A stretch of 64,000 bases of DNA, from the NCBI GenBank assembly GCA_947477885.1, contig CANJUD010000002.1:280586-344585 (forward strand), in the 5' to 3' direction. Position 1 is the stretch's first letter, and each line of letters begins with the position of its first letter. The translations under genes and the position numbers were made by a program. This DNA is from Bacteroidota bacterium (GTDB lineage Bacteria > Bacteroidota > Bacteroidia > UKL13-3). Positions 56,100 to 64,000 of this stretch are shown piece by piece. The notes under the pieces are model-generated. The model was not told the DNA's origin. It searched no databases and was given only the letters and a program-made list of their open reading frames with translations.

Positions 56100-57329
56100 T
56101 TATAATTTATCATTCATCATTCCCTCCCCTGCTAACCTCCCCGTGCTCCAAGCTGCCTGAAAATTAAAGCCTCCGGTTATACCATCTATATTTAATATCT
56201 CGCCGGCAAAGAATAATCCTTTGTGGAGTTTGCTTTCCAGGGTTTGCATATTTACTTCATTCAAGGTAACGCCACCCGCGGTTACAAACTCATCTTTATT
56301 GGTGCTTTTGCCAGTCACTTTTAACTGCTGTGCAGTAAGCACAGATGCTAACTTATATATCATTGCTTTTGACACATCAGCCCACAGCATGTCTATATTC
56401 ATTCCTGCTTGTTCAAATATATAATATAGTAATCGCTGCGGTAAAAAATTAAACGGCGTATTCCCTACCTTTTTCTTTTGTGTTTTATATTCACTTTGCA
56501 ACTTTTCAATTGCTACTTGTTCATTTGCTGCCCATCCCCAATTTATATATATATCGAATATATACTTTTGTTCGTGCAACTCATTTGCTGCCCATGCTGA
56601 GGATTTCAATATGGCAGGTCCGCTTAAGCCACGGTGGGTAATAAGCATCGGCCCCTCCCACACTTTTTTAATGCCGTCAATTTTTACATGTGCATTGGGA
56701 ACTGATATGCCACTTAGGCTTCTCAACTCTTTATCTTCTATATTAAATGTAAATAAACTGGGCACAGGTTCTATAATAGTATGACCCAATTCACGAATAA
56801 AATTATAATAATTACTTTGATGAAAACCGCCGCAAGCTATCAATAGTTTTTTGCATGATATGGTTCCTCTGTTTGTTTTTAATATATAATAGTTTTCATC
56901 TTTTGTTATTTGTTCTACCGAAACACTATCCATTAATTTCACTCCAAATTCATGCGTTGCTTTCATCAAACAATCTATAATAGTTTGCGAATCATCAGTA
57001 GTTGGGAACATGCGTCCATCAGCCTCTATCTTAAGTTCCACATCATGGTCGGCAAACCATTGTATAGTTTCTTTTTGACCCCAGTGTGCATATACTTGTC
57101 TTAATTCCTTTTCTCCTCTTGGATATGCTTTTACAAACAAAGAAGTCTCGGGTTGGTTATGCGTAACATTGCACCGCCCACCACCTGATATAGAAACTTT
57201 ACGCAAAAACTCATGGTGCTTTTCTATAATAACAATTTTCATTTTTTTGTTATTCTCAGCAGCTGCAATAGCTGCGAAGAAACCTGCTGCGCCGCCGCCA
57301 ATAATTGCTATGTTGTAGTATGTATTCAA
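56100..57329 (-). CDS. HI0933-family FAD-dependent oxidoreductase, 409 aa
   Basis: The FAD dinucleotide motif AIIGGGAAGFFAAIAAAENN opens the protein, with the family hallmark SGGGRCNVTHNQP at about 50. The C-terminal half has FNFQAAWSTGRLAGEG and FFAGEILNIDGITGG, all normal. This NAD(P)-dependent flavoprotein family (YhiN-like) is of unknown physiological role. A -7 box lies at 57353-57360. Confidence 0.92.
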   Translation of the reverse strand: MNTYYNIAIIGGGAAGFFAAIAAAENNKKMKIVIIEKHHEFLRKVSISGGGRCNVTHNQPETSLFVKAYPRGEKELRQVYAHWGQKETIQWFADHDVELKIEADGRMFPTTDDSQTIIDCLMKATHEFGVKLMDSVSVEQITKDENYYILKTNRGTISCKKLLIACGGFHQSNYYNFIRELGHTIIEPVPSLFTFNIEDKELRSLSGISVPNAHVKIDGIKKVWEGPMLITHRGLSGPAILKSSAWAANELHEQKYIFDIYINWGWAANEQVAIEKLQSEYKTQKKKVGNTPFNFLPQRLLYYIFEQAGMNIDMLWADVSKAMIYKLASVLTAQQLKVTGKSTNKDEFVTAGGVTLNEVNMQTLESKLHKGLFFAGEILNIDGITGGFNFQAAWSTGRLAGEGMMNDKL

Positions 57330-57352
57330 TTATTTAGTATAAGGTATAAAGA

Positions 57353-57360
57353 CAAAAGTA
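57353..57360 (-). promoter_or_regulatory. -7 box TACTTTTG of the HI0933-family gene
   Basis: A full match on the minus strand, 24 nt before the ATG. ATTG occurs about 20 nt further upstream. The stretch also resembles the CTATATACTTTATACC repeat with a 5-nt insertion. Confidence 0.5.
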
Positions 57361-57451
57361 TATAGATGAAAGAATAAAGACAATAAAAAATCAAAGCCAT
57401 ATAACTTTTTTAACACTAATGAACTATATATATTAAATTCCTTTTTCTTGT

Positions 57452-57808
57452 TTAAGAATTTTCTATCATTGAAGGGTCATAAACTCCTTCAAAACCTTTT
57501 GACTTTAAGCACTCAGGTATATTCAATATATAATAATTGATTTTATTATTAACAGATTTTGCCTGCTTCGCAATTATACAACAACTATCATAATCTATTT
57601 CAGTTATTACAGGGTCGACTAATATTGTGTAGTAACCCTCAGAAGATGAACTAACATGCAATCCAATTTCAATATCTCCACTAATTATTTCAACCAAATA
57701 AAGATTTTCAATAATCCTTTTTCGGTATTTCTCTTCACTTGCCCATTTATTTAATACTAGTAATACAATTGTAATGCACAGTAAAAAGGCAAATATATTT
57801 TTTTTCAT
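57452..57808 (-). CDS. hypothetical single-pass membrane or exported protein, 118 aa
   Basis: An N-terminal hydrophobic segment (MKKNIFAFLLCITIVLLVLN) is followed by a small beta-rich domain with two adjacent cysteines (YDSCCIIAK) and one near the end (IPECLKSKG). I do not recognise it. The codon use looks like its neighbours. It may be anchored at the inner membrane facing the periplasm. Confidence 0.55.
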   Translation of the reverse strand: MKKNIFAFLLCITIVLLVLNKWASEEKYRKRIIENLYLVEIISGDIEIGLHVSSSSEGYYTILVDPVITEIDYDSCCIIAKQAKSVNNKINYYILNIPECLKSKGFEGVYDPSMIENS

Positions 57809-58040
57809 TTATATATATTAGTTGCAATTAATCATTTCCTAAAACTATTACAAACACTCACCTCCACTCCCATATATTGCTATAACTATTTATATCTGCT
57901 ACTTGAGTATCGGGCACATCTTGGCTAAATGAGGGTGGTAATAAATTGTTTGTCATAGAATGTTTTCAATGCTACAAATGTAGCTTTTGATTAGCCAATA
58001 AAAAAACGTGATTATTTATTAGAAATAACTTGTGAGAAAT

Positions 58041-58196
58041 TTAGGTAAATTTAGGATGGGTGGTGAAACGTGCGAATTGGTTAATTAGCTCTCTAAGTTT
58101 TACCTCGCCACGGGTTTCAATTACGGGGAAGTGCAGCGCAGCGGCCGCTGGTTTAGAAGGGTTTTTACGTGCCACTTTTTTAATTTTGATTGACAT
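58041..58196 (-). pseudogene. truncated HU-like DNA-binding protein gene
   Basis: The 51-codon frame reads MSIKIKKVARKNPSKPAAAA, then LHFPVIETRGEVKLRELINQ and ending THPKFT. This matches the first half of the Bacteroidota HU-like/HIG family (KxVARKNPSKP, RGEVxLRELxxxIA), which normally continues with about 80-100 residues of DNA-binding beta arms. After the stop no frame restores the rest. It is therefore a remnant or a very short derivative without the DNA-binding arms. Confidence 0.65.
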
Positions 58197-58698
58197 AATA
58201 TAAAATATTGAAATGTTAAAAAAACACCTCTACGCCAGTGGCGAGGCAGAAAAAAAACTGTATGTCGTTTATTTCTGCTACTAACAAGATTCATTTTTTT
58301 TGTATATTTTTTGCATTTTTTATCAGGGAAATATGCTGTAAAAGTACTATATGCTGCCCTGCCGCACTTTGCCACCCAATTCACCTTAACTCTTATCTGG
58401 CCTACGTTTCCCAAATCATTAGCTTAACTTATCCCCTAAAATTACAAAAAATTACCATTATTAGTAAAATACAGAGTCTACATAAAAAATTATCGCCCGC
58501 CCATTCATATGGTGCCAATAAAATGTTATCGGCTAAATATACTTTCTCGTTTGCAGAGAGATAAGAGATAGAGTTTATACGTGTCTGAAATATAAACTAT
58601 AATTGCAACCCCATACTTCGTCCCGATAGCTATTGAGACCGCTCAGTATGGGAATTTGTCAAATCGCACATCGTCCTAATTCGTAATTTGTAATTAAA
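58197..58698. other. 502-bp spacer without a supported gene
   Basis: It is very AT-rich. The frame open at 58238-58564 (+) is Cys/Phe/Ile-rich and unlike a real protein. A short hairpin (CGCC-AGT-GGCG) lies near 58233-58243, and a GATAGCTATC-family repeat at 58621. Confidence 0.55.
58621..58638. repeat. degenerate copy of the 18-bp palindrome family
   Basis: TCCCGATAGCTATTGAGA; the left half equals the perfect copy at 13672, the right half has three changes. It lies 60 bp upstream of sixA. Confidence 0.6.
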
Positions 58699-59181
58699 AT
58701 GAAATCACTATACATCATGCGCCATGCAAAAGCAGCACTGCACAACACTGCTCCCACAGACTTTGAGAGGAAGCTAACAGACCGCGGCCTTGACGATGCA
58801 AAAGAAATGGGCAAAAGATTATATAATAAAAAACCGCAAATACAGTCTATTATAGTAAGCCCCGCAACACGCACCAAGCAAACAGCTGAAATAGTAGCAA
58901 AAGAATTGGGAATTAGTAATATTATATATAATAAAGATATATACGAATCAAGCAGCAATGCAATCGCACAAATAGTAACAGAAATAAACGACAACTATAA
59001 TAATGTAATGTTAGTAGGCCACAACCCCACATTTAGTGGCATGATGGAGTATTTCACCAATAAAGAAATAGACAACCTGCCCACAGCAGGAATGTACTTA
59101 ATAGAATTTGAAACAAATACCTGGAAAGGAGCGACCGAACAAAAAGGAAACTTAAAATGGGCCGATTGGCCTAAGCTTTAG
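58699..59181 (+). CDS. SixA-like phosphohistidine phosphatase, 160 aa
   Basis: The histidine-phosphatase motif RHAKAAL is at residues 8-14 (catalytic His 9). FERKLTDRGLDDAKEMG, SPATRTKQTAEI and the second His in VGHNPTFSGM are in place. SixA proteins dephosphorylate phosphohistidine on signalling or PTS proteins. Its stop codon overlaps that of the convergent LytTR gene. Confidence 0.88.
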   Translation: MKSLYIMRHAKAALHNTAPTDFERKLTDRGLDDAKEMGKRLYNKKPQIQSIIVSPATRTKQTAEIVAKELGISNIIYNKDIYESSSNAIAQIVTEINDNYNNVMLVGHNPTFSGMMEYFTNKEIDNLPTAGMYLIEFETNTWKGATEQKGNLKWADWPKL

Positions 59182-59927
59182 TACATGCCCAATTTCTTAA
59201 GCACTTCTTCTTTTTTGTAACGCGATATATCCACACGCGAGCCATCGGCCATAAGCATATAACCTTCGCCCTCTTTCACAAATTCTTTCACATAGTTAAG
59301 GTTTATGATATGAGAACGGTGCGGACGGAAAAAGCCTTGGTCCAAAAGCATCTCTTCATACTTCTGGATGTTCTTCGACACCATATGCTTTTTGCCATCA
59401 CGCAAATGGAAAACCGAATAAACACCTGAAGCTTCGCAACGAATAATTTCGTCGATGCTCACAAATACAATCCTTTCGTGGGTGTTCAGTGTGATCTTCT
59501 TTTTATCGCCATTGCTACCCTTTAAGTTTGAGATAAACTCATTCAACTGGTCATGGGTAAGGTTCGATTTCTTTTTGCTTACGCGTTTCACAGCGTTAAT
59601 CAAATCCTCAGCTTTTGGTGGTTTTACTATATAATCAATAGCTGAATATTTGAAAGCCTTCAGCATATAATCATCGTGCGAGGTAACAAATATCACATCA
59701 AAATCAATCTTATCAATTTGATCAATCATTTCGAAACCATTCATTACGGGCATTTCAATGTCGCAAAATACGATTCTAGGTTTAAGCATATGGATAGCTC
59801 CAATAGCCTCTTGAGGTGTATTGCACACCGAAATAACTTCCACCTCAGGACAATGCTGCTCGAGCATTTTCTTTAATATGATAGTATCTTCTTCTAAATC
59901 ATCAACGAGTAAAGTCCTTATTCCCAT
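59178..59927 (-). CDS. LytTR-family response regulator, 249 aa
   Basis: The receiver domain (about 1-120) has the acidic pair in LVDDLEED, the phospho-acceptor Asp in VFCDIEMPVMNG, and Lys in IVKPP. The LytTR DNA-binding domain (about 145-249) has RIVFVSIDEIIRCEASG, FFRPHRSHIINLNYV and DGSRVDISRYKK. It is a transcription regulator of the LytR/AlgR type. No histidine kinase is adjacent. Confidence 0.93.
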   Translation of the reverse strand: MGIRTLLVDDLEEDTIILKKMLEQHCPEVEVISVCNTPQEAIGAIHMLKPRIVFCDIEMPVMNGFEMIDQIDKIDFDVIFVTSHDDYMLKAFKYSAIDYIVKPPKAEDLINAVKRVSKKKSNLTHDQLNEFISNLKGSNGDKKKITLNTHERIVFVSIDEIIRCEASGVYSVFHLRDGKKHMVSKNIQKYEEMLLDQGFFRPHRSHIINLNYVKEFVKEGEGYMLMADGSRVDISRYKKEEVLKKLGMY

Positions 59928-60013
59928 TTAGTATTAATTATAGTGAATCTAATTTAGGTGCAATGTTAATCAACATTAAAGGACTATACAAAAAAAAATA
60001 ACAACTTTTTTTG

Positions 60014-60952
60014 CTAAAATCGCTTCTTTATCAGTTCAATTAAATTGGACTCAACAAACTCTTTCGACATTCTTATCATATTCATAAATGCTTTCGAATT
60101 TGAAATACCATGTCCAATCATTACTGGAGCATTCACCCCTAAAATGGGCGTTCCTCCATAATCTTCGTAATTGAATCTTTCTAGATAATCATCTTTCACG
60201 CCTCTTTTCTTTAAAATATAGAAAAAAGATTCAGCAGTTTTTAGCACTACATTGCCCGTAAATCCATCGCAAACTGCTACATCGGCTTTATCAATAAAAA
60301 GGTCACGTCCCTCAATATTACCTACAAAATGAAAATCTTCTGATTCTTCCATCAACAAATAAGCAGCCTGAGCTACCAGATTGCCTTTCTCTTTCTCCTC
60401 ACCTATATTTATTAATCCAACTCTAGGTTTTTCTATCTTATATACATGTTCGCATAATAATGAACCCATTATACCAAATTGATATAGAACATCGGGTCTA
60501 CAATCTACATTAGCACCTACATCAAGCAGAATCCCGAATCCTCCATCAACCTTGGGTATCACTGTCGTAATGCTGGGCCTTATTATACCTTCGATTGTTT
60601 TAATGCTCATAATTGCACCTACTAGCACAGCCCCGGTATTGCCAGCACTTGCAAACGCATCAAGTTCTTTATTCTTAAGCATGGCAAAACCAACTACTAT
60701 GCTCGAGTTTTTCTTTTGCATAATAGCCTTGGCAGGATGGTCGTTATATGATATTACTTGATCGGTATGAACAATATCGAACAAAGCTTCATCGCCACCT
60801 GCTTCTTTTAATGCAGCAAGTATACTTATTTTGTCGCCGATTAAGGTAATACGAATTTTGTCGCCAAACATGTTGGCGGCCTCCATCGAACCACGAATAG
60901 CTTCAAGGGGTGCAAAGTCGCCACCCATGGCATCAAGACCAATCCGAATCAT
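60014..60952 (-). CDS. plsX: phosphate acyltransferase PlsX
   Basis: 312 aa. MIRIGLDAMGGDFAP, FASAGNTGAVLVGA, and CDGFTGNVVLKTAE are the family motifs. PlsX makes acyl-phosphate from acyl-ACP for phospholipid synthesis and is soluble, membrane-associated. It lies 14 nt after rpmF, the conserved DUF177-rpmF-plsX order. Confidence 0.96.
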   Translation of the reverse strand: MIRIGLDAMGGDFAPLEAIRGSMEAANMFGDKIRITLIGDKISILAALKEAGGDEALFDIVHTDQVISYNDHPAKAIMQKKNSSIVVGFAMLKNKELDAFASAGNTGAVLVGAIMSIKTIEGIIRPSITTVIPKVDGGFGILLDVGANVDCRPDVLYQFGIMGSLLCEHVYKIEKPRVGLINIGEEKEKGNLVAQAAYLLMEESEDFHFVGNIEGRDLFIDKADVAVCDGFTGNVVLKTAESFFYILKKRGVKDDYLERFNYEDYGGTPILGVNAPVMIGHGISNSKAFMNMIRMSKEFVESNLIELIKKRF

Positions 60953-60966
60953 AGAGTAAATCTAGA

Positions 60967-61152
60967 TTATTCTTCGTTACGGCCCTTCATTACTTTGTGG
61001 CCACGGTACATACCTGTTTCTAGGTTTACACGGTGGTACAAAGACACGTCGCCGCTTTGCGGATCAATGAACAATGCTTTACTGTCCAATGAATGGTGAG
61101 CCCTGCGGCTATCACGGCGTGATTTGGATAATTTTCGTTTGGGGTGTGGCAT
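60967..61152 (-). CDS. rpmF: 50S ribosomal protein L32 (zinc-free type)
   Basis: 61 aa: HPKRKLSKSRRDSRRAHHSL at the start, then DPQSGDVSLYHRVNLETGMYRGHKV. No cysteines are present, so this is the zinc-independent form, as for L36 and S14 here. It sits in the DUF177-rpmF-plsX operon. Confidence 0.95.
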   Translation of the reverse strand: MPHPKRKLSKSRRDSRRAHHSLDSKALFIDPQSGDVSLYHRVNLETGMYRGHKVMKGRNEE

Positions 61153-61172
61153 AATCGTATAGTATTATAATA

Positions 61173-61700
61173 TCAATTGTCAAATTTTAAATTCTTAAGG
61201 TCGTCCCATCTGTCATCTAGGTCTTCATTGTCATGGCTTAGGTTCTCGAGTTTCTTCAGCATCTCATTATCACAGTTTTTTATTACTCCTTCTAAATCAC
61301 AACTCTTTTTCATGGGTATCGAAATAAGTACAAAATCATATATCAACTCATCAAAATACGCCATGTCTTCCGACTTACGTAGGTATATAATTTCCTCCTC
61401 GCTATTCGTATCTTCACTCACTGAATCAGTTATTTTCAACAGAGCGTATTGTGTAAAATCTATAGGCAAGCCAATAGATTTATTACAAACATCACAATCC
61501 ACATCAACTATTCCGTGTATGTGAAACTTTATTCTGCTTGTTGCTTCAAGTTTACTTATCTCAACATCTGCAATTAGTTTGCAATTACTGATAAAATCAG
61601 AACCATTTGAAACAAAGAAATCATCGTCAAGCTCAAACTGGGCGTGGTTTTCACCCTCGCTCAATCTAGAAACCTTGATGAAAAAATGTTTTGTTTCCAT
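61173..61700 (-). CDS. DUF177 (YceD-like) protein, 175 aa
   Basis: The C-terminal half holds CDVCNKSIGLPIDFTQYALLKI, and the end has the acidic ENLSHDNEDLDDRWDDLKNL, typical of DUF177. The Cys pair of VDCDVCNKSI lies at the usual place. YceD proteins are linked to 23S rRNA maturation in plants and to this conserved operon. A true Shine-Dalgarno (AGGAGG at 61710-61715), unusual here, lies 9 nt before the ATG. Confidence 0.88.
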   Translation of the reverse strand: METKHFFIKVSRLSEGENHAQFELDDDFFVSNGSDFISNCKLIADVEISKLEATSRIKFHIHGIVDVDCDVCNKSIGLPIDFTQYALLKITDSVSEDTNSEEEIIYLRKSEDMAYFDELIYDFVLISIPMKKSCDLEGVIKNCDNEMLKKLENLSHDNEDLDDRWDDLKNLKFDN

Positions 61701-61728
61701 GTCAAAGAACCTCCTAAAAATTGGGGTG

Positions 61729-61736
61729 CAAAGATA
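61729..61736 (-). promoter_or_regulatory. -7 box TATCTTTG of the DUF177-rpmF-plsX operon
   Basis: A full match on the minus strand, 28 nt before the ATG. The -33 box was not found. Confidence 0.55.
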
Positions 61737-61773
61737 AACGTGAAAATCTAAATACTATGCAGTTTTTTACGTC

Positions 61774-62844
61774 TTAAATATCAAGTCTAAACCTTTCCCG
61801 CTTCATTTGGGTAAATTTGAGCGGAGATTTGGTCAACCCCTTATTCATTTGTCTATTAGCAGCTATGTGTGCGGCCATAAAAATTGCATTCAAAAAAGAA
61901 GTGGTGCTAGCTATTCCTTTCCCTGCAATATCATATGCTGTCCCATGATCAGGCGAGGTACGCACAATAGGTAGTCCTGCGGTATAGTTTACTCCATCCT
62001 CAAATGACAACAATTTGAAAGGGATAAGTCCTTGATCATGATATATACTCAAGGTCACATCAAACTGTCTATATTGTCCCGAGCCAAAAAAACCATCTGC
62101 CGGATAACAACCATATATTACTATACCTTTTTCTTTGCATTGGTTAATAGCTGGCAATATTATCTCTTGCTCTTCTTTCCCAAGCAACCCACTCTCCCCA
62201 GCATGCGGGTTCAAACCAAGCACGGCTATTTTAGGTTTGCTTGTGGCAAAATCTTTCACCATTGCGTTATGAAGTGCCGTTATCCTTTCAACTAACATGG
62301 CAGTATTCAAAGCACTGCCTACTTCGCTTAATGGCATGTGAACCGTTGCCGGAGCTACTTTCATTTCATCGCTCACAAGCATCATCATTGGCTTTCCTTG
62401 GGTCTTACTCCCAATATACCCTGTATGACCTGTAAATGTATCATTCGGTATTTTTACGGTACTCTTATTTAAAGGCGATGTCACAATACCGTCCAATTTC
62501 CCTTGCATTGCGTCTGCTATGGCCAAATCTAATGAACGAATAGCATAACTACCTGCCACCCCTTGAGGTGTTCCTATCTTTATATCCAACTCCTCCTCCC
62601 AACAATTTATCAAATTAGGCTTTCCTGCCTGTGCTTCATCAATAGACCTAATTACATGGAATTGAAAATCATTATACCCAAACATTTTCCTATAATAAGT
62701 CATCACTTTAACTGATGCATAAACTATAGGGGTAATATGGTTACACAATAGCTCATCTGCCAATGTTTTGATAATTATCTCCGGCCCCACACCATTAAAA
62801 TCTCCAAGTGTAATACCTATTTTAGGTTTTAATTCTCCGCTCAT
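61774..62844 (-). CDS. pdxA: 4-hydroxythreonine-4-phosphate dehydrogenase PdxA
   Basis: 356 aa. The metal ligands are visible in FTGHTGYIG, NPHAGESGLLG and IYHDQGLIPFK, with TSPDHGTAYDIAG at the end. It is the NAD-dependent step of the DXP-dependent pyridoxal-phosphate route. PLP is the cofactor of the Alr half of murF-alr. It follows the UDP-sugar gene by 10 nt and is probably in one operon with it. Confidence 0.95.
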   Translation of the reverse strand: MSGELKPKIGITLGDFNGVGPEIIIKTLADELLCNHITPIVYASVKVMTYYRKMFGYNDFQFHVIRSIDEAQAGKPNLINCWEEELDIKIGTPQGVAGSYAIRSLDLAIADAMQGKLDGIVTSPLNKSTVKIPNDTFTGHTGYIGSKTQGKPMMMLVSDEMKVAPATVHMPLSEVGSALNTAMLVERITALHNAMVKDFATSKPKIAVLGLNPHAGESGLLGKEEQEIILPAINQCKEKGIVIYGCYPADGFFGSGQYRQFDVTLSIYHDQGLIPFKLLSFEDGVNYTAGLPIVRTSPDHGTAYDIAGKGIASTTSFLNAIFMAAHIAANRQMNKGLTKSPLKFTQMKRERFRLDI

Positions 62845-62854
62845 ATATTCTTGA

Positions 62855-63820
62855 TTAAAATTCTTTGTGTACTATATTATACTCTGGCAAACTCTTAAAA
62901 TATTCGTATGTTATTTTCAGTCCCTCTACCCTGCTCACATTGGGTTCCCAGCCTAGTATTGCTTTTGCTTTTTCTATGTTTGGTTTTCTTTGTTTTGGAT
63001 CGTCAGTAGGCAGCGGTTCGTATACAATTTTCTGTGTAGTTCCTGTTAATTTTATTATTTCCTCTGCAAAGTCTTTAATACTTATTTCAATTGGATTGCC
63101 AATATTCACAGGCATTTCATAATCGCTCAAAAGCAACCGATATATGCCATCCACCAAATCATCCACATAGCAAAACGAACGTGTTTGGCTTCCATCTCCA
63201 AATACAGTTAAATCTTTTCCACTTAAAGCCTGTCCTACAAATGCAGGCAAGGCCCTACCGTCATTTAATCGCATCCTTGGCCCATAGGTATTAAATATCC
63301 TTACTATTCTAGTTTCCAATCCATGAAACCTATTGTACGCCATCGTTATCGCTTCTTGAAATCTCTTTGCTTCATCGTACACGCCTCTTGGTCCCACAGG
63401 GTTTACGTTGCCCCAATATTCTTCATCTTGTGGATGAACTAATGGATCACCATATACTTCAGAAGTTGAAGCTACGAGTATTCTTGCTTTTTTTGCCAAA
63501 GCTAAACCTAAACAATTGTGTGTTCCTAATGAACCCACTTTCAACGTTTGAATGGGTATCTTTAAATAATCAATAGGACTTGCAGGTGATGCAAAATGCA
63601 AAATGTAATGCAACTCTCCCGGCACATGCACAAATTTTGAAACATCCTTATGATAAAACTCAAAATTTTTCAAAGGCATTAGATGTTCGATATTTCTCAT
63701 ATCTCCAGTTATCAGATTATCCATCCCGATTACATGATATCCTTCTTTAATAAAACGGTCGCATAGGTGCGATCCTAAAAAACCAGCTGCTCCAGTTATT
63801 AAAATTCTTTTCTGTGTCAT
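62855..63820 (-). CDS. UDP-glucuronate decarboxylase-like NAD-dependent epimerase/dehydratase, 321 aa
   Basis: The start at 63820 ([19 protein letters not shown]) begins the NAD-binding GxxGxxG motif; an ATG-less extension of five residues upstream is unlikely. [11 protein letters not shown] carries the catalytic Ser/Thr, and YDEAKR the Tyr-x-x-x-Lys pair. [10 protein letters not shown] and [17 protein letters not shown] are of the UXS/UGD subgroup that makes UDP-xylose from UDP-glucuronate. It probably supplies a sugar for surface glycans. A dTDP-glucose 4,6-dehydratase relative is possible. Confidence 0.85.
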   Translation of the reverse strand: MTQKRILITGAAGFLGSHLCDRFIKEGYHVIGMDNLITGDMRNIEHLMPLKNFEFYHKDVSKFVHVPGELHYILHFASPASPIDYLKIPIQTLKVGSLGTHNCLGLALAKKARILVASTSEVYGDPLVHPQDEEYWGNVNPVGPRGVYDEAKRFQEAITMAYNRFHGLETRIVRIFNTYGPRMRLNDGRALPAFVGQALSGKDLTVFGDGSQTRSFCYVDDLVDGIYRLLLSDYEMPVNIGNPIEISIKDFAEEIIKLTGTTQKIVYEPLPTDDPKQRKPNIEKAKAILGWEPNVSRVEGLKITYEYFKSLPEYNIVHKEF

Positions 63821-63832
63821 AATATGTGGTTG

Positions 63833-63840
63833 CAAAAATA
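63833..63840 (-). promoter_or_regulatory. -7 box TATTTTTG of the UXS-pdxA pair
   Basis: A full TAnnTTTG match on the minus strand, 12 nt before the ATG. Confidence 0.55.
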
Positions 63841-63873
63841 GCTATAAATCTACTCTAAACTTGGTATAAATAA

Positions 63874-63903
63874 AAAAGGGCCGACTTAACAGTCGGCCCT
63901 TTT
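63874..63903. terminator. bidirectional intrinsic terminator
   Basis: A 13-bp perfect stem (AAAAGGGCCGACT at 63874-63886 with its complement at 63891-63903, loop TAAC). It ends the partial minus-strand gene that enters from the right. Confidence 0.88.
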
Positions 63904-63957
63904 AATTATTGTCAGTTATGCTCCTGTGTTTCTAGGAACAACTGTTGGTTGTATTTA

Positions 63958-64000
63958 TTAGTGTGCCACAACAATACGCTTAACAGCAAGACCGTCGTTG
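63958..64000 (-). CDS. C-terminal end of an unidentified gene, 3' only
   Basis: The last 13 codons are visible on the minus strand (NDGLAVKRIVVAH, then TAA at 63958-63960), followed 54 bp later by a terminator. The VKRIVV ending would suit the last strand of a T9SS sorting domain, but so short a piece does not identify it. Confidence 0.5.
   Translation of the reverse strand, partial: NDGLAVKRIVVAH

Noticed and set aside
58238..58564. Open frame of 108 codons on the plus strand
   Set aside because: Composition is rich in Cys, Ile, Phe and Lys without any domain, it has no promoter box, and the 3' part is simple AT-rich DNA.

Overview
The window reads as a chromosomal segment of a member of the Bacteroidota, in the Sphingobacteria/Chitinophagia/Cytophagia range. 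Several signs agree: type IX secretion (T9SS) C-terminal sorting domains on secreted proteins, a PorP/SprF-type gene, a MurF-Alr fusion, DUF4412, GEVED and PKD domain proteins, AT-rich spacers, near absence of Shine-Dalgarno sequences, and Bacteroidota-type promoters (TTTG, about 19 nt, TAnnTTTG). I see no tRNA, rRNA, CRISPR array, intact insertion sequence or phage gene.

Layout. 1-11.3 kb (+): three T9SS cargo proteins, including one of 1906 residues, and a lipoprotein. 11.4-16.5 kb: a small SET-domain protein, a decayed outer-membrane protein gene, murF-alr, a thioredoxin-fold protein and a lipoprotein. 16.9-24.4 kb (-): rpsL-rpsG-fusA-rpsJ-rplC-rplD-rplW-rplB-rpsS-rplV-rpsC. 24.6-25.4 kb: a composite of two decayed genes. 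25.4-32.4 kb: lytic transglycosylase, DUF502 protein, GT-C glycosyltransferase, a T9SS cargo protein and a PorP/SprF-like gene broken by one stop codon. 32.7-42.6 kb (-): rplP through rplQ, with secY, infA and rpoA. 43-57.8 kb: envelope proteolysis and folding (M28 peptidase, CtpA, PpiD), a TauE transporter, an SDR enzyme, an ECF sigma/anti-sigma pair, sucC, DUF4412, TfoX-like and DUF58 proteins, and a flavoprotein. 58-64 kb: an HU-like remnant, sixA, a LytTR regulator, DUF177-rpmF-plsX, pdxA and a UDP-glucuronate decarboxylase-like gene.

The most striking feature is that the normally continuous str-S10-spc-alpha ribosomal cluster is cut exactly between rpsC and rplP. The two halves lie in swapped order on the same strand, 8.4 kb apart. 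Each half has its own promoter and its own terminator. A 30-bp identical direct repeat lies just beyond rpsC and again in the segment between the halves.

A second theme is gene decay and small dispersed repeats. Four or five envelope or DNA-binding genes are broken by stops, frameshifts or truncation. The spacers carry several families of short palindromes and repeats. A third theme is promoter -7 boxes lying only 4-6 nt from start codons, which suggests leaderless mRNAs. No clearly new multi-gene system (defence, secretion or biosynthesis) is visible.
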